From Deltaproteobacteria bacterium (GTDB lineage Bacteria; Desulfobacterota; GWC2-55-46; DRQE01), in contig WGEY01000033.1 of NCBI GenBank assembly GCA_015492495.1, positions 1-46,037 of the forward strand: a stretch of 46,037 nt of DNA, read 5' to 3'. A model generated the notes under the pieces. It was not told where the DNA came from. It saw only the letters and a list, made by a program, of their open reading frames with translations, and ran no database searches. The translations under genes and the position numbers were made by a program. The first letter of the stretch is position 1, and every line of letters starts with the position of its first letter. Below, one piece after another: positions 32,773-42,450 of this stretch.

Positions 32773-34224
32773 ATGAAGATATGCCTCGTCATACCCCCGG
32801 CCCGGTCTGCCGACCGGGTGCCTGAAAGGGTCTACGGCTGTACGTTCACGTACTACAACCAGCCGCCCATGCCACTTCTGTACGTCGCCTCTGTCCTCGA
32901 GGACGACGGGCACACGATTGCGCTCGAGGACTTCACGGTCGACAACTCCTGGGAGAGGTTCACCCGCTTTGTGAACGACGCGGACTTCGATCTCTACATC
33001 TTCCACACCGTGCTCCTTGCCGAGGGCATCGATACGAGGGCCGCGCGTTACATCCTCGAAAGAACGGATGCACGCGTCGTATTCTTCGGCCCGCACCCCA
33101 CCCTCAAACCGCGAAACTTCCTCCTCGACGAAAGGACGTATGTAGCAAGGGGTGAAGCGGAGTATGTCATAAGGGACCTCGTAAGGGCCCTACCGGCCGG
33201 CGACATCGAAGGCGTAAGAGGGATCTCCTATCTCAGGGGAACCGAGATGGTCGAAACCGACACAGCCGGTATAATCGAAGACCTCGACGGCCTGCCCTTT
33301 CCGGCGAGACACCTCATCGAGGACAAAAGGGAATCCTTCTTCAACCCCAAGCTCGCGGAAAGGCCCGTGGCGCTTGTGCTCACTTCCCGGGGCTGCAGCT
33401 TCCGCTGCTACTACTGCGTGCCAAACGCCATAAGCTGGGCGAGGGAGCTCGAGTGGAAGAGGTTCAACAGCGGCAGGAAACCGCCGGTCAGGCTGCGCTC
33501 GCCGAAGAACGTCGTAGAGGAGTTCGAGGCGGCAAAAGCCGAGGGCTACAGGGCCGTCTCCGTTGTAGACGACCTCTTTCTCTTCGGGGGCAGGAAACGG
33601 ATCATGGAGATATGCAGGGGACTCGGAGAGGTGGGGCTCCCCTTCGGCATACTGGCAAGGTGTGACCTCATACTGGACGAGGAGGTGGTCGAATCACTCG
33701 CCGGGGCGGGCTGCAGGTACGTGGACCTCGGTATCGAGTCCCTCGACCAGAAGGTGCTCGACGACATAAAGAAGGACATGGACGTCGCCGCCGTGGAAAG
33801 GGCGGTGGAACTCCTTAACAGGTACGGGATAGAGCCCAAGGCCAACATAATGTTCGGCGCATCCCCGGTCGAGACCAGAGAGAGTGTCGAGAAGACCATC
33901 GAGGGGGTATCGAGGCTTGCGATAAACTACTGCATGTTCAGCATAGCCACACCCTTTCCCGGTACCGAGTTCCACGAAAAGGCCGTTAAGGAGGGATGGG
34001 CCGTTGAGCCTGAGATACACGACCTCGAGGAGAACCTCTCGCCCACGGAAAAGTCGCTCGTCTCGTACCCTGGGCTCACGAAAGAGGAGCTTGAAAAGGC
34101 GATCAAGCACGCCTACAGGAGGTTCTACCTCACATCCGGCAGGATAAGGCACCAGCTCGGCAGGATAAGATCGCTCAAGGACCTGAAAGACCTTGTATTG
34201 ATGGGTCTGAAGGTGTTAAAGTGA
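32773..34224 (+). CDS. B12-binding-type radical-SAM protein
   Basis: 483 residues from ATG 32773. The first ~190 residues form an alpha/beta domain of the cobalamin-binding type (KICLVIPPA at the start, ARVVFFGPHPTLKP in the middle) and the radical-SAM domain follows with C208-x3-C212-x2-C215 (CSFRCYYC), VDDLFLFGG and DLGIESLDQKVLDDIKK. The C-terminal ~100 residues are helical and charged. Members methylate or rearrange unactivated carbons in hopanoid, antibiotic and lipid pathways; the substrate here is unknown. In a polysaccharide locus it may modify a sugar or lipid. The ribosome site is weak. Whether cobalamin is bound needs the axial motif to be checked. Confidence 0.82.
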   Translation: MKICLVIPPARSADRVPERVYGCTFTYYNQPPMPLLYVASVLEDDGHTIALEDFTVDNSWERFTRFVNDADFDLYIFHTVLLAEGIDTRAARYILERTDARVVFFGPHPTLKPRNFLLDERTYVARGEAEYVIRDLVRALPAGDIEGVRGISYLRGTEMVETDTAGIIEDLDGLPFPARHLIEDKRESFFNPKLAERPVALVLTSRGCSFRCYYCVPNAISWARELEWKRFNSGRKPPVRLRSPKNVVEEFEAAKAEGYRAVSVVDDLFLFGGRKRIMEICRGLGEVGLPFGILARCDLILDEEVVESLAGAGCRYVDLGIESLDQKVLDDIKKDMDVAAVERAVELLNRYGIEPKANIMFGASPVETRESVEKTIEGVSRLAINYCMFSIATPFPGTEFHEKAVKEGWAVEPEIHDLEENLSPTEKSLVSYPGLTKEELEKAIKHAYRRFYLTSGRIRHQLGRIRSLKDLKDLVLMGLKVLK

Positions 34225-34232
34225 GGTGACCT

Positions 34233-35666
34233 ATGGCAGCATCGGGAAGGAAGAAGAACAGACTCTACGGGATAATACTCGCCGGGGGCGTGGGAAGCCG
34301 CTTCTGGCCGCTCTCCAGGGCCACGGCGCCCAAGCAGCTTCTGCAGGTCGCGGGTAGTGAAAGCCTGCTCAGGTCCACGATAAAGAGGCTCTCACCGCTC
34401 GTTCCGCCGCAGAGGATCTCCATAGTCACGAATCCACGCCAGGCAGAAATAACAAGGACCCACCTCACTAACGGCGGCAAGGGGTCCTCCCCCGGGTTCA
34501 TCATAGAGCCAGCGGGCAGGAACACCGCGCCTGCGATCGGGCTTGCGGCGATGAAGCTCGCAGAAAAGGACCCGGACGCCGTCATGGCTGTCCTTCCGGC
34601 CGACCACCTCATAAAGGACGGCCCCGCCTTCTGCAGAACCCTCGAGGCCGCATCCGTCGTCGCTTCGGACGGCCACCTCGTAACCTTCGGGATCGTGCCC
34701 TCCGCCCCCGAGACGGGCTACGGCTACATAAAGGCCTCGCCGAGGGCCTTCAGGAACGTTGGGGGGCTGAAGGTCAGGAAGGTCAGGAGGTTCGTTGAAA
34801 AACCCGACATCGAGAGGGCCAGGAGATACCTCGATGAAGGGGGCTACTACTGGAACAGCGGCATATTCGTATGGAAGGCCTCGGTCATACTCGAGGAGAT
34901 GAAACGCCACCTCCCCTCTCTCTATGAAAGCCTCGCGCTCATAGGCCGGGGGGACGAGTTCGAGTCCGCCTACAGCCGGGTCGAGCCCGTCTCCATAGAC
35001 TACGGCATCCTCGAGAAGGCAGAAAACGTCGTCGTGATAGAGGCGGCCTTCCCGTGGTCGGACATGGGGTCCTGGAGCTCGCTGAAGGACGTCTTCGAGC
35101 CCGACGGGGACGGGAACATCATAAGGGGAAGGGTCGTGGACATAGGGAGCAAAGGTTCGTTCATAATAGGCTCCGACCGGGTAGTCGCGACCATAGGGCT
35201 AAGGGACATGATAATCGTTGACACGCCTGACGCAACGCTCGTATGTCCGAAGGACAGGACCCAGGACGTGCGGGAGATAGTCGGGGTGCTTAAGGACAAG
35301 GGCTACATAGAGCACGAGGTGCACGTGACCGTGGAGAGGCCGTGGGGCGCATACACGGTGCTCGAGAGCGGAGACCGTTACAAGCTCAAGAAGATACGGG
35401 TCGAGCCGGGCAGGCGGCTGAGCCTTCAGATGCACCGAAGGAGGAGCGAGCACTGGATAGTCATCTCCGGCAGGGCGCGTGTCCAGAGGGGCGAAGAAAC
35501 GGTCGAGCTCGGACAGAACCAGAGCACCTACATACCCAAGGGGGTCAAGCACCGGCTCGAAAACCCGTCCAAGAACACTCCCCTCGAGATCATAGAGGTG
35601 CAGAACGGCGACTACCTCGAAGAGGACGACATAGTGAGGTTCGACGACGACTACGACAGGAGATGA
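34233..35666 (+). CDS. manC: Mannose-1-phosphate guanylyltransferase / mannose-6-phosphate isomerase
   Basis: 477 residues with two domains. The nucleotidyltransferase part has LAGGVGSRFWPLSR near residue 17, PAGRNTAPAIGLAA, VLPADH, ETGYGYIKA, and FVEKPD. The C-terminal cupin (about 365-470) has RPWGAYTVLESGDRYKLKKI, SLQMHRRRSEHW, and PKGVKHRLEN, the isomerase signature of type II PMIs. It makes GDP-mannose from mannose 6-phosphate for mannose, fucose or related sugars. Start ATG 34233 has GAGGTG seven bases upstream, eight bases after the radical-SAM stop. It is the last gene of the native-style locus before the compositional break. Confidence 0.93.
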   Translation: MAASGRKKNRLYGIILAGGVGSRFWPLSRATAPKQLLQVAGSESLLRSTIKRLSPLVPPQRISIVTNPRQAEITRTHLTNGGKGSSPGFIIEPAGRNTAPAIGLAAMKLAEKDPDAVMAVLPADHLIKDGPAFCRTLEAASVVASDGHLVTFGIVPSAPETGYGYIKASPRAFRNVGGLKVRKVRRFVEKPDIERARRYLDEGGYYWNSGIFVWKASVILEEMKRHLPSLYESLALIGRGDEFESAYSRVEPVSIDYGILEKAENVVVIEAAFPWSDMGSWSSLKDVFEPDGDGNIIRGRVVDIGSKGSFIIGSDRVVATIGLRDMIIVDTPDATLVCPKDRTQDVREIVGVLKDKGYIEHEVHVTVERPWGAYTVLESGDRYKLKKIRVEPGRRLSLQMHRRRSEHWIVISGRARVQRGEETVELGQNQSTYIPKGVKHRLENPSKNTPLEIIEVQNGDYLEEDDIVRFDDDYDRR

Positions 35667-35839
35667 CGGACCCATGTCAGACGCCTGCTGCGCACAAACC
35701 TTTCCTACCACTTGCGTTAATGAAGGTAACACCTGTTCTTCTCACGAGCTTACAGCAAGCAGTATCTGCCGAAAGACGGTTATACGGTTATGGCGGCGAT
35801 CGAATAAATCCTAAAAACGGTCTTCGTCAACAAAGCGGT

Positions 35840-35869
35840 TTGACATAACCCTACCCACATTCATATAAT
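35840..35869 (+). promoter_or_regulatory. Consensus promoter of the defence cassette
   Basis: TTGACA (35840-35845) and TATAAT (35864-35869), both perfect, 18 bases apart. Transcription would start near 35876, leaving an unusually long leader of about 190 bases before the helicase gene. Confidence 0.78.
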
Positions 35870-35917
35870 AAGACCCGGTTTCAGTTTTTGTTGAAATAAC
35901 TCTATCCTCTGTAGGGC

Positions 35918-35941
35918 TTGGTCGCCACCTTAAGCGACCAA
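35918..35941 (+). promoter_or_regulatory. Leader hairpin upstream of the helicase gene
   Basis: TTGGTCGC and GCGACCAA pair perfectly over 8 bases around an 8-base loop, about 42 bases into the predicted leader. No T-run follows, so it is not an intrinsic terminator; it may be a protein- or RNA-binding control element. Confidence 0.5.
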
Positions 35942-36066
35942 CGGATGAGCCGATTTTCCTGACGCGCACAGACAGGGAAGTTTCAAAGAAGGGAAGTCGA
36001 CCGATGGATTAGGGCAGGAACAATCGACGCGCATAGTCAAGATGATAACGTAAAAGCTGGAAACCA

Positions 36067-39000
36067 ATGACAGCGTCAAGTAGCCAATTAAGAGAGGGTT
36101 GTATCGTCATCGGCTCGCTCTTCAATGAGCCGATGCGCGTAGAAACCGTGCGGAGCAGTGGCAATGGCACTTGGACTGTAGGGCTTGTCGGCACACAGTC
36201 GGAGCGGTTTCGTAAAGCGACCCTCACCGACAGCGATATTAGCACCCTCACCATCCTGGATTCCGCTTTCAGCTACGACGGGGACGGCCGCCTCCTGAGG
36301 CTGGGATTGCAGGCCTATTCACTCGGCATCGCCTACGAGTTCGATCCTTACTTTGGCCTTTCCATTTCGCGCGTTGACCCGCTGCCGCACCAGCTCGAGG
36401 CGGTATATGACTATCTTCTGAAGCTGGCGCGGGTGAGGTTCCTGCTGGCCGATGATGCCGGGGCCGGAAAGACCATCATGGCCGGGCTTCTCATTCGGGA
36501 GCTTCAGCTTCGCGGCCTGGCAGAGCGCATCCTGGTCGTGTGCCCTGCGAACCTGTCTTTCCAATGGCAGCGCGAGTTGAAAGAGAAGTTCGACGAGAAG
36601 TTCCTTGTCCTCAAAGGTGGCGATATCCGCGACCAGTTCGGCGTCAATCAGTGGCTGGAGCAGAACAAGGTCATCACGTCCCTTGACCTTGCCAAGCGGA
36701 CGGAGATCTTGCCTGGTTTGAAGCAAGTTCACTGGGACCTTGTTATCGTGGATGAAGCCCACCGGATGTCATGGACTCCGCCTGCTCGCAAGACCGCGCG
36801 GTACGCGCTCGGCGAGCTTATACGAGACACATCGGACCACATGCTGCTGCTCACGGCAACTCCGCACAAGGGCGACCCGGACAACTTCACGCTGTTCCTG
36901 CAACTGCTTGACGCCGATGCTTATGCCGACGTACGTTCCATCCGGGAAGCCATGAATCGCCGGCGCGCGCCGTTTTACCTGCGTCGTACCAAGGAGGCCA
37001 TGGTCTATTTCCCGGAACGCAGACCAGACGGCACGTGGGTGGCTGAGAAGATATTCACCAGGCGCATTCCGCACACCGTTGATTTCCAGATGGATGGACC
37101 GGAGTTCGACCTCTACAGGGAGGTTACCAGGTTCGTCAAGCGGCAGAGCGCCAGGGCCGCTGCGCTGGATGATCCCCGCGCCAGGGCGGTTGGCTTCCTG
37201 ATGTCTCTTTATCAGCGTAGGCTGGCCTCCAGTACCTACGCCATGCGGCGCAGCCTGGAGAACCGCGCCCGCAGGCTGGAAGAGGGGCTCAAACGCGCTC
37301 AAGAGCTCGTCCGCATTGCCCCACCTGACCTGCCTGATCCCGATGAACTCGAAGAGATGGAAGAGAACGAACGCGAGCGCCTGGAGCAGATGCTGGAGGC
37401 CATCACGCTCGCAGGGAATGCCGAGCAGGTGCGCGAAGAAATTGCAGAACTTCGCGGGCTTGCCGAGCAGGCCCGGGCTGTCGAGGAATCGAATTGCGAA
37501 GCCAAGCTGTCCAAACTCCGGGACCTGCTGCACAAGGAGGGCTTCTTTGATCATCGAGAACAACGTCTTCTTATTTTCACCGAATTCAAGGATACGCTCG
37601 ACTACTTGATGGAGAAGCTCAAGTCGTGGGGATTCAAGGTCGGTAGCATTCACGGCGGAATGAAACCTGGATCACGCGATGAACCCGGCACCAGGCTGTA
37701 CTCGGAGCAACTGTTTCGCGAGGGCAGCATTCAGGTTCTGGTGGCCACCGAAGCGGCAGGTGAAGGTATCAACCTCCAGGTCTGCAATATCCTCTTCAAC
37801 TACGACATCCCCTGGAACCCCAACCGGCTCGAACAACGCATGGGCCGCATTCACCGTTACGGCCAGCGCAAGGACTGCCTTATCTTCAACTTCGTGGCGA
37901 CGAATACCATCGAGGGCCGCGTACTCCAGCGGCTGCTCGTTAAACTCCAGGAAATCCGCGATGCCCTTGATGACGATGCGGTCTTCAACGTCGTAGGCGA
38001 GGTGTTACCCGCCGCGCACGTGGAGCGTATCCTGCGCGATTACTATGCCGGAAAACTGGGCGACGCCGATCTTGAAGAACGACTGCTCAAGAACGTAGAT
38101 GAAAAGCAATTCCGGGCGATCTGCCAAAACGCGCTCGAAGGGCTTGCTTCCAAGAAGCTCAACCTGGAGATGCTGGTCGAACGTCGTGCGCGGGCTCAGG
38201 AGCGGCGTGTCGTACCGGAGACCATCGCCAGATTCATTCGGGAGGCGGCCGAATACGTTCCGCTCAAGCTCAAGGTTGTGGACAGTCTCCCCCATGCCTT
38301 TGAACCGGCCCGGACACCGTCGGTACTGCGGCGCTACGAAAGAGCCCCGGATTGGAAACTCCCCTCCCTGGCTAACAAATACCCGCGCTGCTCGGCCGAC
38401 CGGGACACTGCTGAGAAGCACAACCTGGAATGGGTCACGCCCGGCCATCCGCTCTTCGAGGCCATCCGGCGCCACACTTTCCAATCTGCACAGGAATCGT
38501 TTTCAAAGGGGGCCTGCTTTTATTCCCTACAGAATGAGGAGCCTTCCAGGCTCGACTTCTATCGTGCACGGGTCGTGGACGGCCTTGGCCACGTGGTTCA
38601 CGAGCGCCTTTTTGCGGTGGAACTGCAAGCTCACCACAGACCTGCCTGCCGTGCCAGCGGCGCAGGCAGGGACCCAAAGGACCCGGAGAAGAAATACAGG
38701 CTTGTCGAACCGGCAATACTCGGGAACTTCACACCTGCTGAACCACCTGAACCGCTGCCTGGTATTGTTCGGGAACCAGAACCCACCGAGTGGTTATATG
38801 AAAATGCCCTACAGCCCTTTCTCGATGAAACCAGGCAGGAACGCCTGGCCGAGGTCGAGCGCATTGCAGAGCATGTGGAGCTTTCCCTTACCGAGCTGCT
38901 GCAGCGCGCGGACGAGGAGATCGGGAAGGCGAGCGTTGACAAGGAAAAGGGGGTTCCTGGGGCTAACGGCCGCCTGGCCCAGGCCGAGAGTCGCCACGCA

Positions 39001-39558
39001 GAACTACTGGCACGGCGGGAGCGGCGAAGATCGGAGCTCGAGCGCCAGCGTTCGCTGTCGCTTCAGGCGGTCGAGCGGGTCGCAAGCGTCCTGATCCTCC
39101 CGCACCCTGAGCGCGAGGCCCCCGAGGTACGCCGTCTGACGCCTAATCTTGAGACCGAGGCCACAGCCATGCAAGTTGTGATGGAGCATGAAAAGGCGCA
39201 AGGCCGCCGGGTCTATGACGTCCACGAGAAAAACCTGGGTTATGACATCACGAGCCTTGATCTCAACTCCGGTGAATTGCGTCTCATCGAGGTGAAGGGC
39301 CTGGCCGCGGATACCGGCACAATCATGCTTACACCCAACGAAAGGCGCGTGGCCGAGGACCGGCGAGAATGCTACTGGCTCTATATAGTTACAAACTGCA
39401 ATGCAGAGCCGGTCCTTCAGGAACCGATAAAAGACCCGGCAAGGCTCCCGTGGCACGAGGTCACCAAGGTGGCCCATTATTACCTGTCTGTGGATGCCAT
39501 GACCCGGCCGATGCGGGTACGGGAGGATTTGCCTCCGTATGGTAGACAAAATGACTAA
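36067..39558 (+). CDS. SNF2/RapA-like helicase with C-terminal DUF3883
   Basis: 1163 residues. The N-terminal ~100 residues precede a SWI2/SNF2 ATPase: DDAGAGKT (129-136) as Walker A, VDEAH (228-232), TATPHKGDP as motif III, then the second lobe LIFTEFKDT, GEGINLQ, and RMGRIHRYGQ (motif VI). A long charged, coiled-coil-prone stretch follows. The last ~110 residues (from about 1050: YDVHEKNLGYDITS, LRLIEVKG) are a DUF3883 domain, which has a nuclease-like core (D-x-n-E-V-K). It should be a DNA translocase of an anti-phage or restriction-like system. A palindromic repeat is inserted in frame near residue 860. It starts the cassette and overlaps the SIR2 gene. Confidence 0.88.
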   Translation: MTASSSQLREGCIVIGSLFNEPMRVETVRSSGNGTWTVGLVGTQSERFRKATLTDSDISTLTILDSAFSYDGDGRLLRLGLQAYSLGIAYEFDPYFGLSISRVDPLPHQLEAVYDYLLKLARVRFLLADDAGAGKTIMAGLLIRELQLRGLAERILVVCPANLSFQWQRELKEKFDEKFLVLKGGDIRDQFGVNQWLEQNKVITSLDLAKRTEILPGLKQVHWDLVIVDEAHRMSWTPPARKTARYALGELIRDTSDHMLLLTATPHKGDPDNFTLFLQLLDADAYADVRSIREAMNRRRAPFYLRRTKEAMVYFPERRPDGTWVAEKIFTRRIPHTVDFQMDGPEFDLYREVTRFVKRQSARAAALDDPRARAVGFLMSLYQRRLASSTYAMRRSLENRARRLEEGLKRAQELVRIAPPDLPDPDELEEMEENERERLEQMLEAITLAGNAEQVREEIAELRGLAEQARAVEESNCEAKLSKLRDLLHKEGFFDHREQRLLIFTEFKDTLDYLMEKLKSWGFKVGSIHGGMKPGSRDEPGTRLYSEQLFREGSIQVLVATEAAGEGINLQVCNILFNYDIPWNPNRLEQRMGRIHRYGQRKDCLIFNFVATNTIEGRVLQRLLVKLQEIRDALDDDAVFNVVGEVLPAAHVERILRDYYAGKLGDADLEERLLKNVDEKQFRAICQNALEGLASKKLNLEMLVERRARAQERRVVPETIARFIREAAEYVPLKLKVVDSLPHAFEPARTPSVLRRYERAPDWKLPSLANKYPRCSADRDTAEKHNLEWVTPGHPLFEAIRRHTFQSAQESFSKGACFYSLQNEEPSRLDFYRARVVDGLGHVVHERLFAVELQAHHRPACRASGAGRDPKDPEKKYRLVEPAILGNFTPAEPPEPLPGIVREPEPTEWLYENALQPFLDETRQERLAEVERIAEHVELSLTELLQRADEEIGKASVDKEKGVPGANGRLAQAESRHAELLARRERRRSELERQRSLSLQAVERVASVLILPHPEREAPEVRRLTPNLETEATAMQVVMEHEKAQGRRVYDVHEKNLGYDITSLDLNSGELRLIEVKGLAADTGTIMLTPNERRVAEDRRECYWLYIVTNCNAEPVLQEPIKDPARLPWHEVTKVAHYYLSVDAMTRPMRVREDLPPYGRQND
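38641..38670 (+). repeat. Palindromic repeat in frame within the helicase gene
   Basis: CCTGCCTGC and GCAGGCAGG pair perfectly over nine bases around a 12-base loop. Read through, it encodes a short Pro/Arg/Ala/Gly-rich segment (HHRPACRASGAGRDP) between two well-formed beta-like segments, which looks like an insertion in the protein. Confidence 0.55.
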
Positions 39559-40651
39559 ACCGCCGCTGACGAAAGAAATCGTGCTCAAGGCCATGCGCGA
39601 CTTCTTTCGCGAAAAGCCATTTGTATTCTTTGGAACTGGGATGTCTTGTGCGCTTGATCCCCGCTTTGGGATGCCAGCCTTGAAAGACGAACTTATTAAG
39701 AATGTCGTCCTTGATCCCGCATCGCCCGAGCAGGAGCGACAATGGGAGCAGGTACTGGAATTGCTGCGTAACGGCAGTGATTTGGAATCCGCGCTCGACA
39801 ACATCAATGACTCGGCATTGCTTCAAGAGATCACCCGTGTTACAGGACGGTTTGTTTCGTCCATTGATCGTGAGTTCGCATTGCGAATCGCAAGAGGTGA
39901 CGTGACTTGGCCCGCGACGGCCTTCTTCAAGCGACTGGTGGATACGCTTCCCGAAGGAGATCCTATCCTCCATGTCCTGACACCGAACTATGACACGTTG
40001 TTCGAGCATGCCTGTGATTCGATTGGCATTCCCTACACGAGTGGATTTGTTGGCGGAGTGGAACGGAGGATTGATTGGTATAGCGCTCAGCTATCCTTGC
40101 TTGTGCCTGAACGAGTTAGGTTCGGGCCACGATTCAAGCCGAACTACAGACATCGGAAGCACGTTCGCCTTTATAAGGTTCACGGATCATTGAACTTATT
40201 TTTTCACCGAGACAGCGTCGTTGAGAACAATGCATGGATGTGGGACGCACCGGATTTCTCTACTCGAGTAATAATCACGCCAGGACTCTCTAAATACCAG
40301 ACACTTCAACGCTACAGGCAAGAATTATTAAAGTCTGCCGATGCAGCGATTGACAGGGCACACCACTTCCTTTTCCTCGGCTATGGTTTCAATGACAGTC
40401 ATTTGGAAGAATACATCAGGCGAAAACTGGTTACCCAGAGCTGTAATGGGCTGATCATAACAATGGATTCCAATCCACGCATCGATGCCCTTCTTAATGA
40501 AGCCGAAAACCTCTGGCTGGTATGCAAGGCGAACGATGGCGATGTTGACGGAACGCGCGTGTTCAACAAGCAGTACGCAGGGAGGCTTTGTTTGCCCGCA
40601 AGGAAGCTTTGGGACATCGGTACGTTCACAACAGAAATCTTGGGAGGATAA
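39539..40651 (+). CDS. SIR2-family (NADase-type) defence protein
   Basis: 370 residues from ATG 39539, overlapping the end of the helicase gene by 20 bases (ATG 39551 is an alternative). SIR2 signatures are in order: FFGTGMS (31-36) for NAD binding, TPNYDTLFEH with N150 and D152, VHGS with H215, and LFLGYGFNDSHLEEYI. These residues match bacterial SIR2 proteins that hydrolyse NAD on phage infection. The immediately following gene, two bases on, is herA, the arrangement of the reported SIR2-HerA (Nezha) system, in which the two proteins form one complex. No membrane segment. Confidence 0.87.
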   Translation: MVDKMTKPPLTKEIVLKAMRDFFREKPFVFFGTGMSCALDPRFGMPALKDELIKNVVLDPASPEQERQWEQVLELLRNGSDLESALDNINDSALLQEITRVTGRFVSSIDREFALRIARGDVTWPATAFFKRLVDTLPEGDPILHVLTPNYDTLFEHACDSIGIPYTSGFVGGVERRIDWYSAQLSLLVPERVRFGPRFKPNYRHRKHVRLYKVHGSLNLFFHRDSVVENNAWMWDAPDFSTRVIITPGLSKYQTLQRYRQELLKSADAAIDRAHHFLFLGYGFNDSHLEEYIRRKLVTQSCNGLIITMDSNPRIDALLNEAENLWLVCKANDGDVDGTRVFNKQYAGRLCLPARKLWDIGTFTTEILGG

Positions 40652-40653
40652 CC

Positions 40654-42393
40654 ATGGCAATATTTACGTTTGATGCATCTCACGTGCTTGGGAAGGTACG
40701 GGCGGTAGATACGCGTCGCGTCGACGTGCAGGTCAACAGCGATGAGGACCTGCGGAAAGCGAGAGTTGGACAGCTTGTAGCTATCGCTCTGCCGGGAGCG
40801 ATTGAAGAATGGCTGATCGGTGTCATCGACAGGGTGGTTAAGACACCCATTCAAGAGGAACCGCCGGATCAGAACTTCGAAAGCGATGAAGGAATGGATG
40901 GCGTATCCCTCCCTCGTGAGAGTGTGCTCAATACAGTCCGTATCACTCTCGTAGGAACAGTAGGATTAACCCTGGACAACAATCCGCGATTCTCCCGTTC
41001 TTTGGTCCAGGTCCCGGAAATTGATGGTGCATGTCATGTTCTTCGGGATGCGCAACTCCAAGCCTTTATGGCCTTGCTTTCCGCCGAGGGGAAGACGAAA
41101 CATTCTTTAGAAATCGGCCGCTACACAATCGATGAAAAGGCGGCGGCATATCTCGATGGGAACAAGTTCTTTCAGAGGCATGCATCTCTTCTTGGTAGCA
41201 CAGGTTCTGGCAAGTCATGGTCCGTGGCGGCTATCTTGGAGCAAGCGGCCGAGCTTCCATCGTCTAATATAATCGTATTCGACCTCCACGGTGAGTATCG
41301 TGCGCTTTCATATGCTCGCCATCTTCGCATTCCAGGTCCAGAAGAACTGGGGAAAACGGACGAATCTCTCCTGTTCCTTCCTTATTGGCTTCTTAATGCC
41401 GAAGAACTCCAGGCCATGTTCATCGACAGGAGCGAATTTAGCGCGCACAACCAAGTTATGGCCTTTCAGGATATTGTCGTTGCCGAGAAGAAAAAGACGC
41501 TTGAATCGCTAAAGAAAACCGAGGTTTTGAATGCTTTCACTTTGGATAGTCCAGTTCCGTTTGCTATCGACAACGTAATTGCCGAACTCAAACGCATGAA
41601 TAAGGAGATGGTAAAGGGTTCGAGCGGCCGAGAGAAGCAGGGGCCCTTTTACGGTCAGTTCAGTCGGTTGCTTGTTCGTCTGAACAGCAAGGTCACTGAT
41701 AAGCGCTATGGATTCCTGTTTCAAGCACCTGACGAGGCGCACCAATATGAATCAATGGCCTCAATGGTGAAACAGTTAATGGATTATTCGGTATCGAAAG
41801 CCCAGATAAAGGTCATCGATTTTTCGGAAGTGCCCGCCGACATCTTGCCGGTCATTGTTGGGCTTGTTGCGCGCATTATTTACCAAGTGCAGTTCTGGAC
41901 GGACCGCAACAAAAGGAAGCCAATGGCTCTCGTTTGCGACGAGGCTCACATGTACCTGCCCAAAAAGGACGGAAAGAATCCTGTCGAGCAACGCGCTATC
42001 GAGAACTTCGAGAAGATCGCCAAGGAGGGACGCAAATATGGTGTTGCATTACTGATCGTCAGCCAACGTCCGTTCGACGTTAGCCCAACAATCCTCAGCC
42101 AGTGCAACAACGTTGTGTCTCTGCGACTCACCAATGGTGACGACCAAGCTACGGTGAAAAGGCTAATGCCTGAAAGCCTTGAAGGCCTGATGGACACCCT
42201 TCCAATCCTGGACATCGGGGAGGCTCTTGTTGTCGGCGACGCAGTGTTGCTCCCGAGCAGGATTCGCATTCACCCGCCCAAGGAAAAACCGTTGAGCGCC
42301 ACCATTGACTTTTGGGACGAATGGACAAAGGCACCAGATACGCCAGACTTCGCAAAGGCAGTTGAGAACATGCGAAGACAGAACCGGTCCTGA
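40654..42393 (+). CDS. herA: HerA-family hexameric ATPase
   Basis: 579 residues from ATG 40654, which has GGGAGG six bases upstream and follows the SIR2 stop by two bases. An N-terminal beta-rich HAS-barrel-like domain (residues ~5-100) precedes the ATPase: Walker A GSTGSGKS (181-188), FDLHGEYRALS, Walker B LVCDEAH with D429-E430, and LLIVSQRPFDVSPTILSQC with the family's sensor region. HerA proteins translocate DNA with NurA or assemble with SIR2 or DUF4297 effectors. No nurA is present, so the SIR2 protein is the likely partner. The end of the gene is followed by 258 bases containing a gene relic. Confidence 0.88.
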   Translation: MAIFTFDASHVLGKVRAVDTRRVDVQVNSDEDLRKARVGQLVAIALPGAIEEWLIGVIDRVVKTPIQEEPPDQNFESDEGMDGVSLPRESVLNTVRITLVGTVGLTLDNNPRFSRSLVQVPEIDGACHVLRDAQLQAFMALLSAEGKTKHSLEIGRYTIDEKAAAYLDGNKFFQRHASLLGSTGSGKSWSVAAILEQAAELPSSNIIVFDLHGEYRALSYARHLRIPGPEELGKTDESLLFLPYWLLNAEELQAMFIDRSEFSAHNQVMAFQDIVVAEKKKTLESLKKTEVLNAFTLDSPVPFAIDNVIAELKRMNKEMVKGSSGREKQGPFYGQFSRLLVRLNSKVTDKRYGFLFQAPDEAHQYESMASMVKQLMDYSVSKAQIKVIDFSEVPADILPVIVGLVARIIYQVQFWTDRNKRKPMALVCDEAHMYLPKKDGKNPVEQRAIENFEKIAKEGRKYGVALLIVSQRPFDVSPTILSQCNNVVSLRLTNGDDQATVKRLMPESLEGLMDTLPILDIGEALVVGDAVLLPSRIRIHPPKEKPLSATIDFWDEWTKAPDTPDFAKAVENMRRQNRS

Positions 42394-42450
42394 GAACAGA
42401 GGGAGACAAGAATTGAACATGGTCATAGCAGCAAGGGCGGAGGCAACCAA

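Larger units (their letters stand above)
35667..36066. other. Junction between the polysaccharide locus and the defence cassette
   Basis: About 400 bases with no credible gene, tRNA or direct repeat that could serve as an attachment site. Composition drops toward AT here and the next gene uses CGC/CGT arginine and ATT/ATC isoleucine codons, unlike the AGG/ATA style to the left. It contains one consensus promoter and one leader hairpin. Confidence 0.6.
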
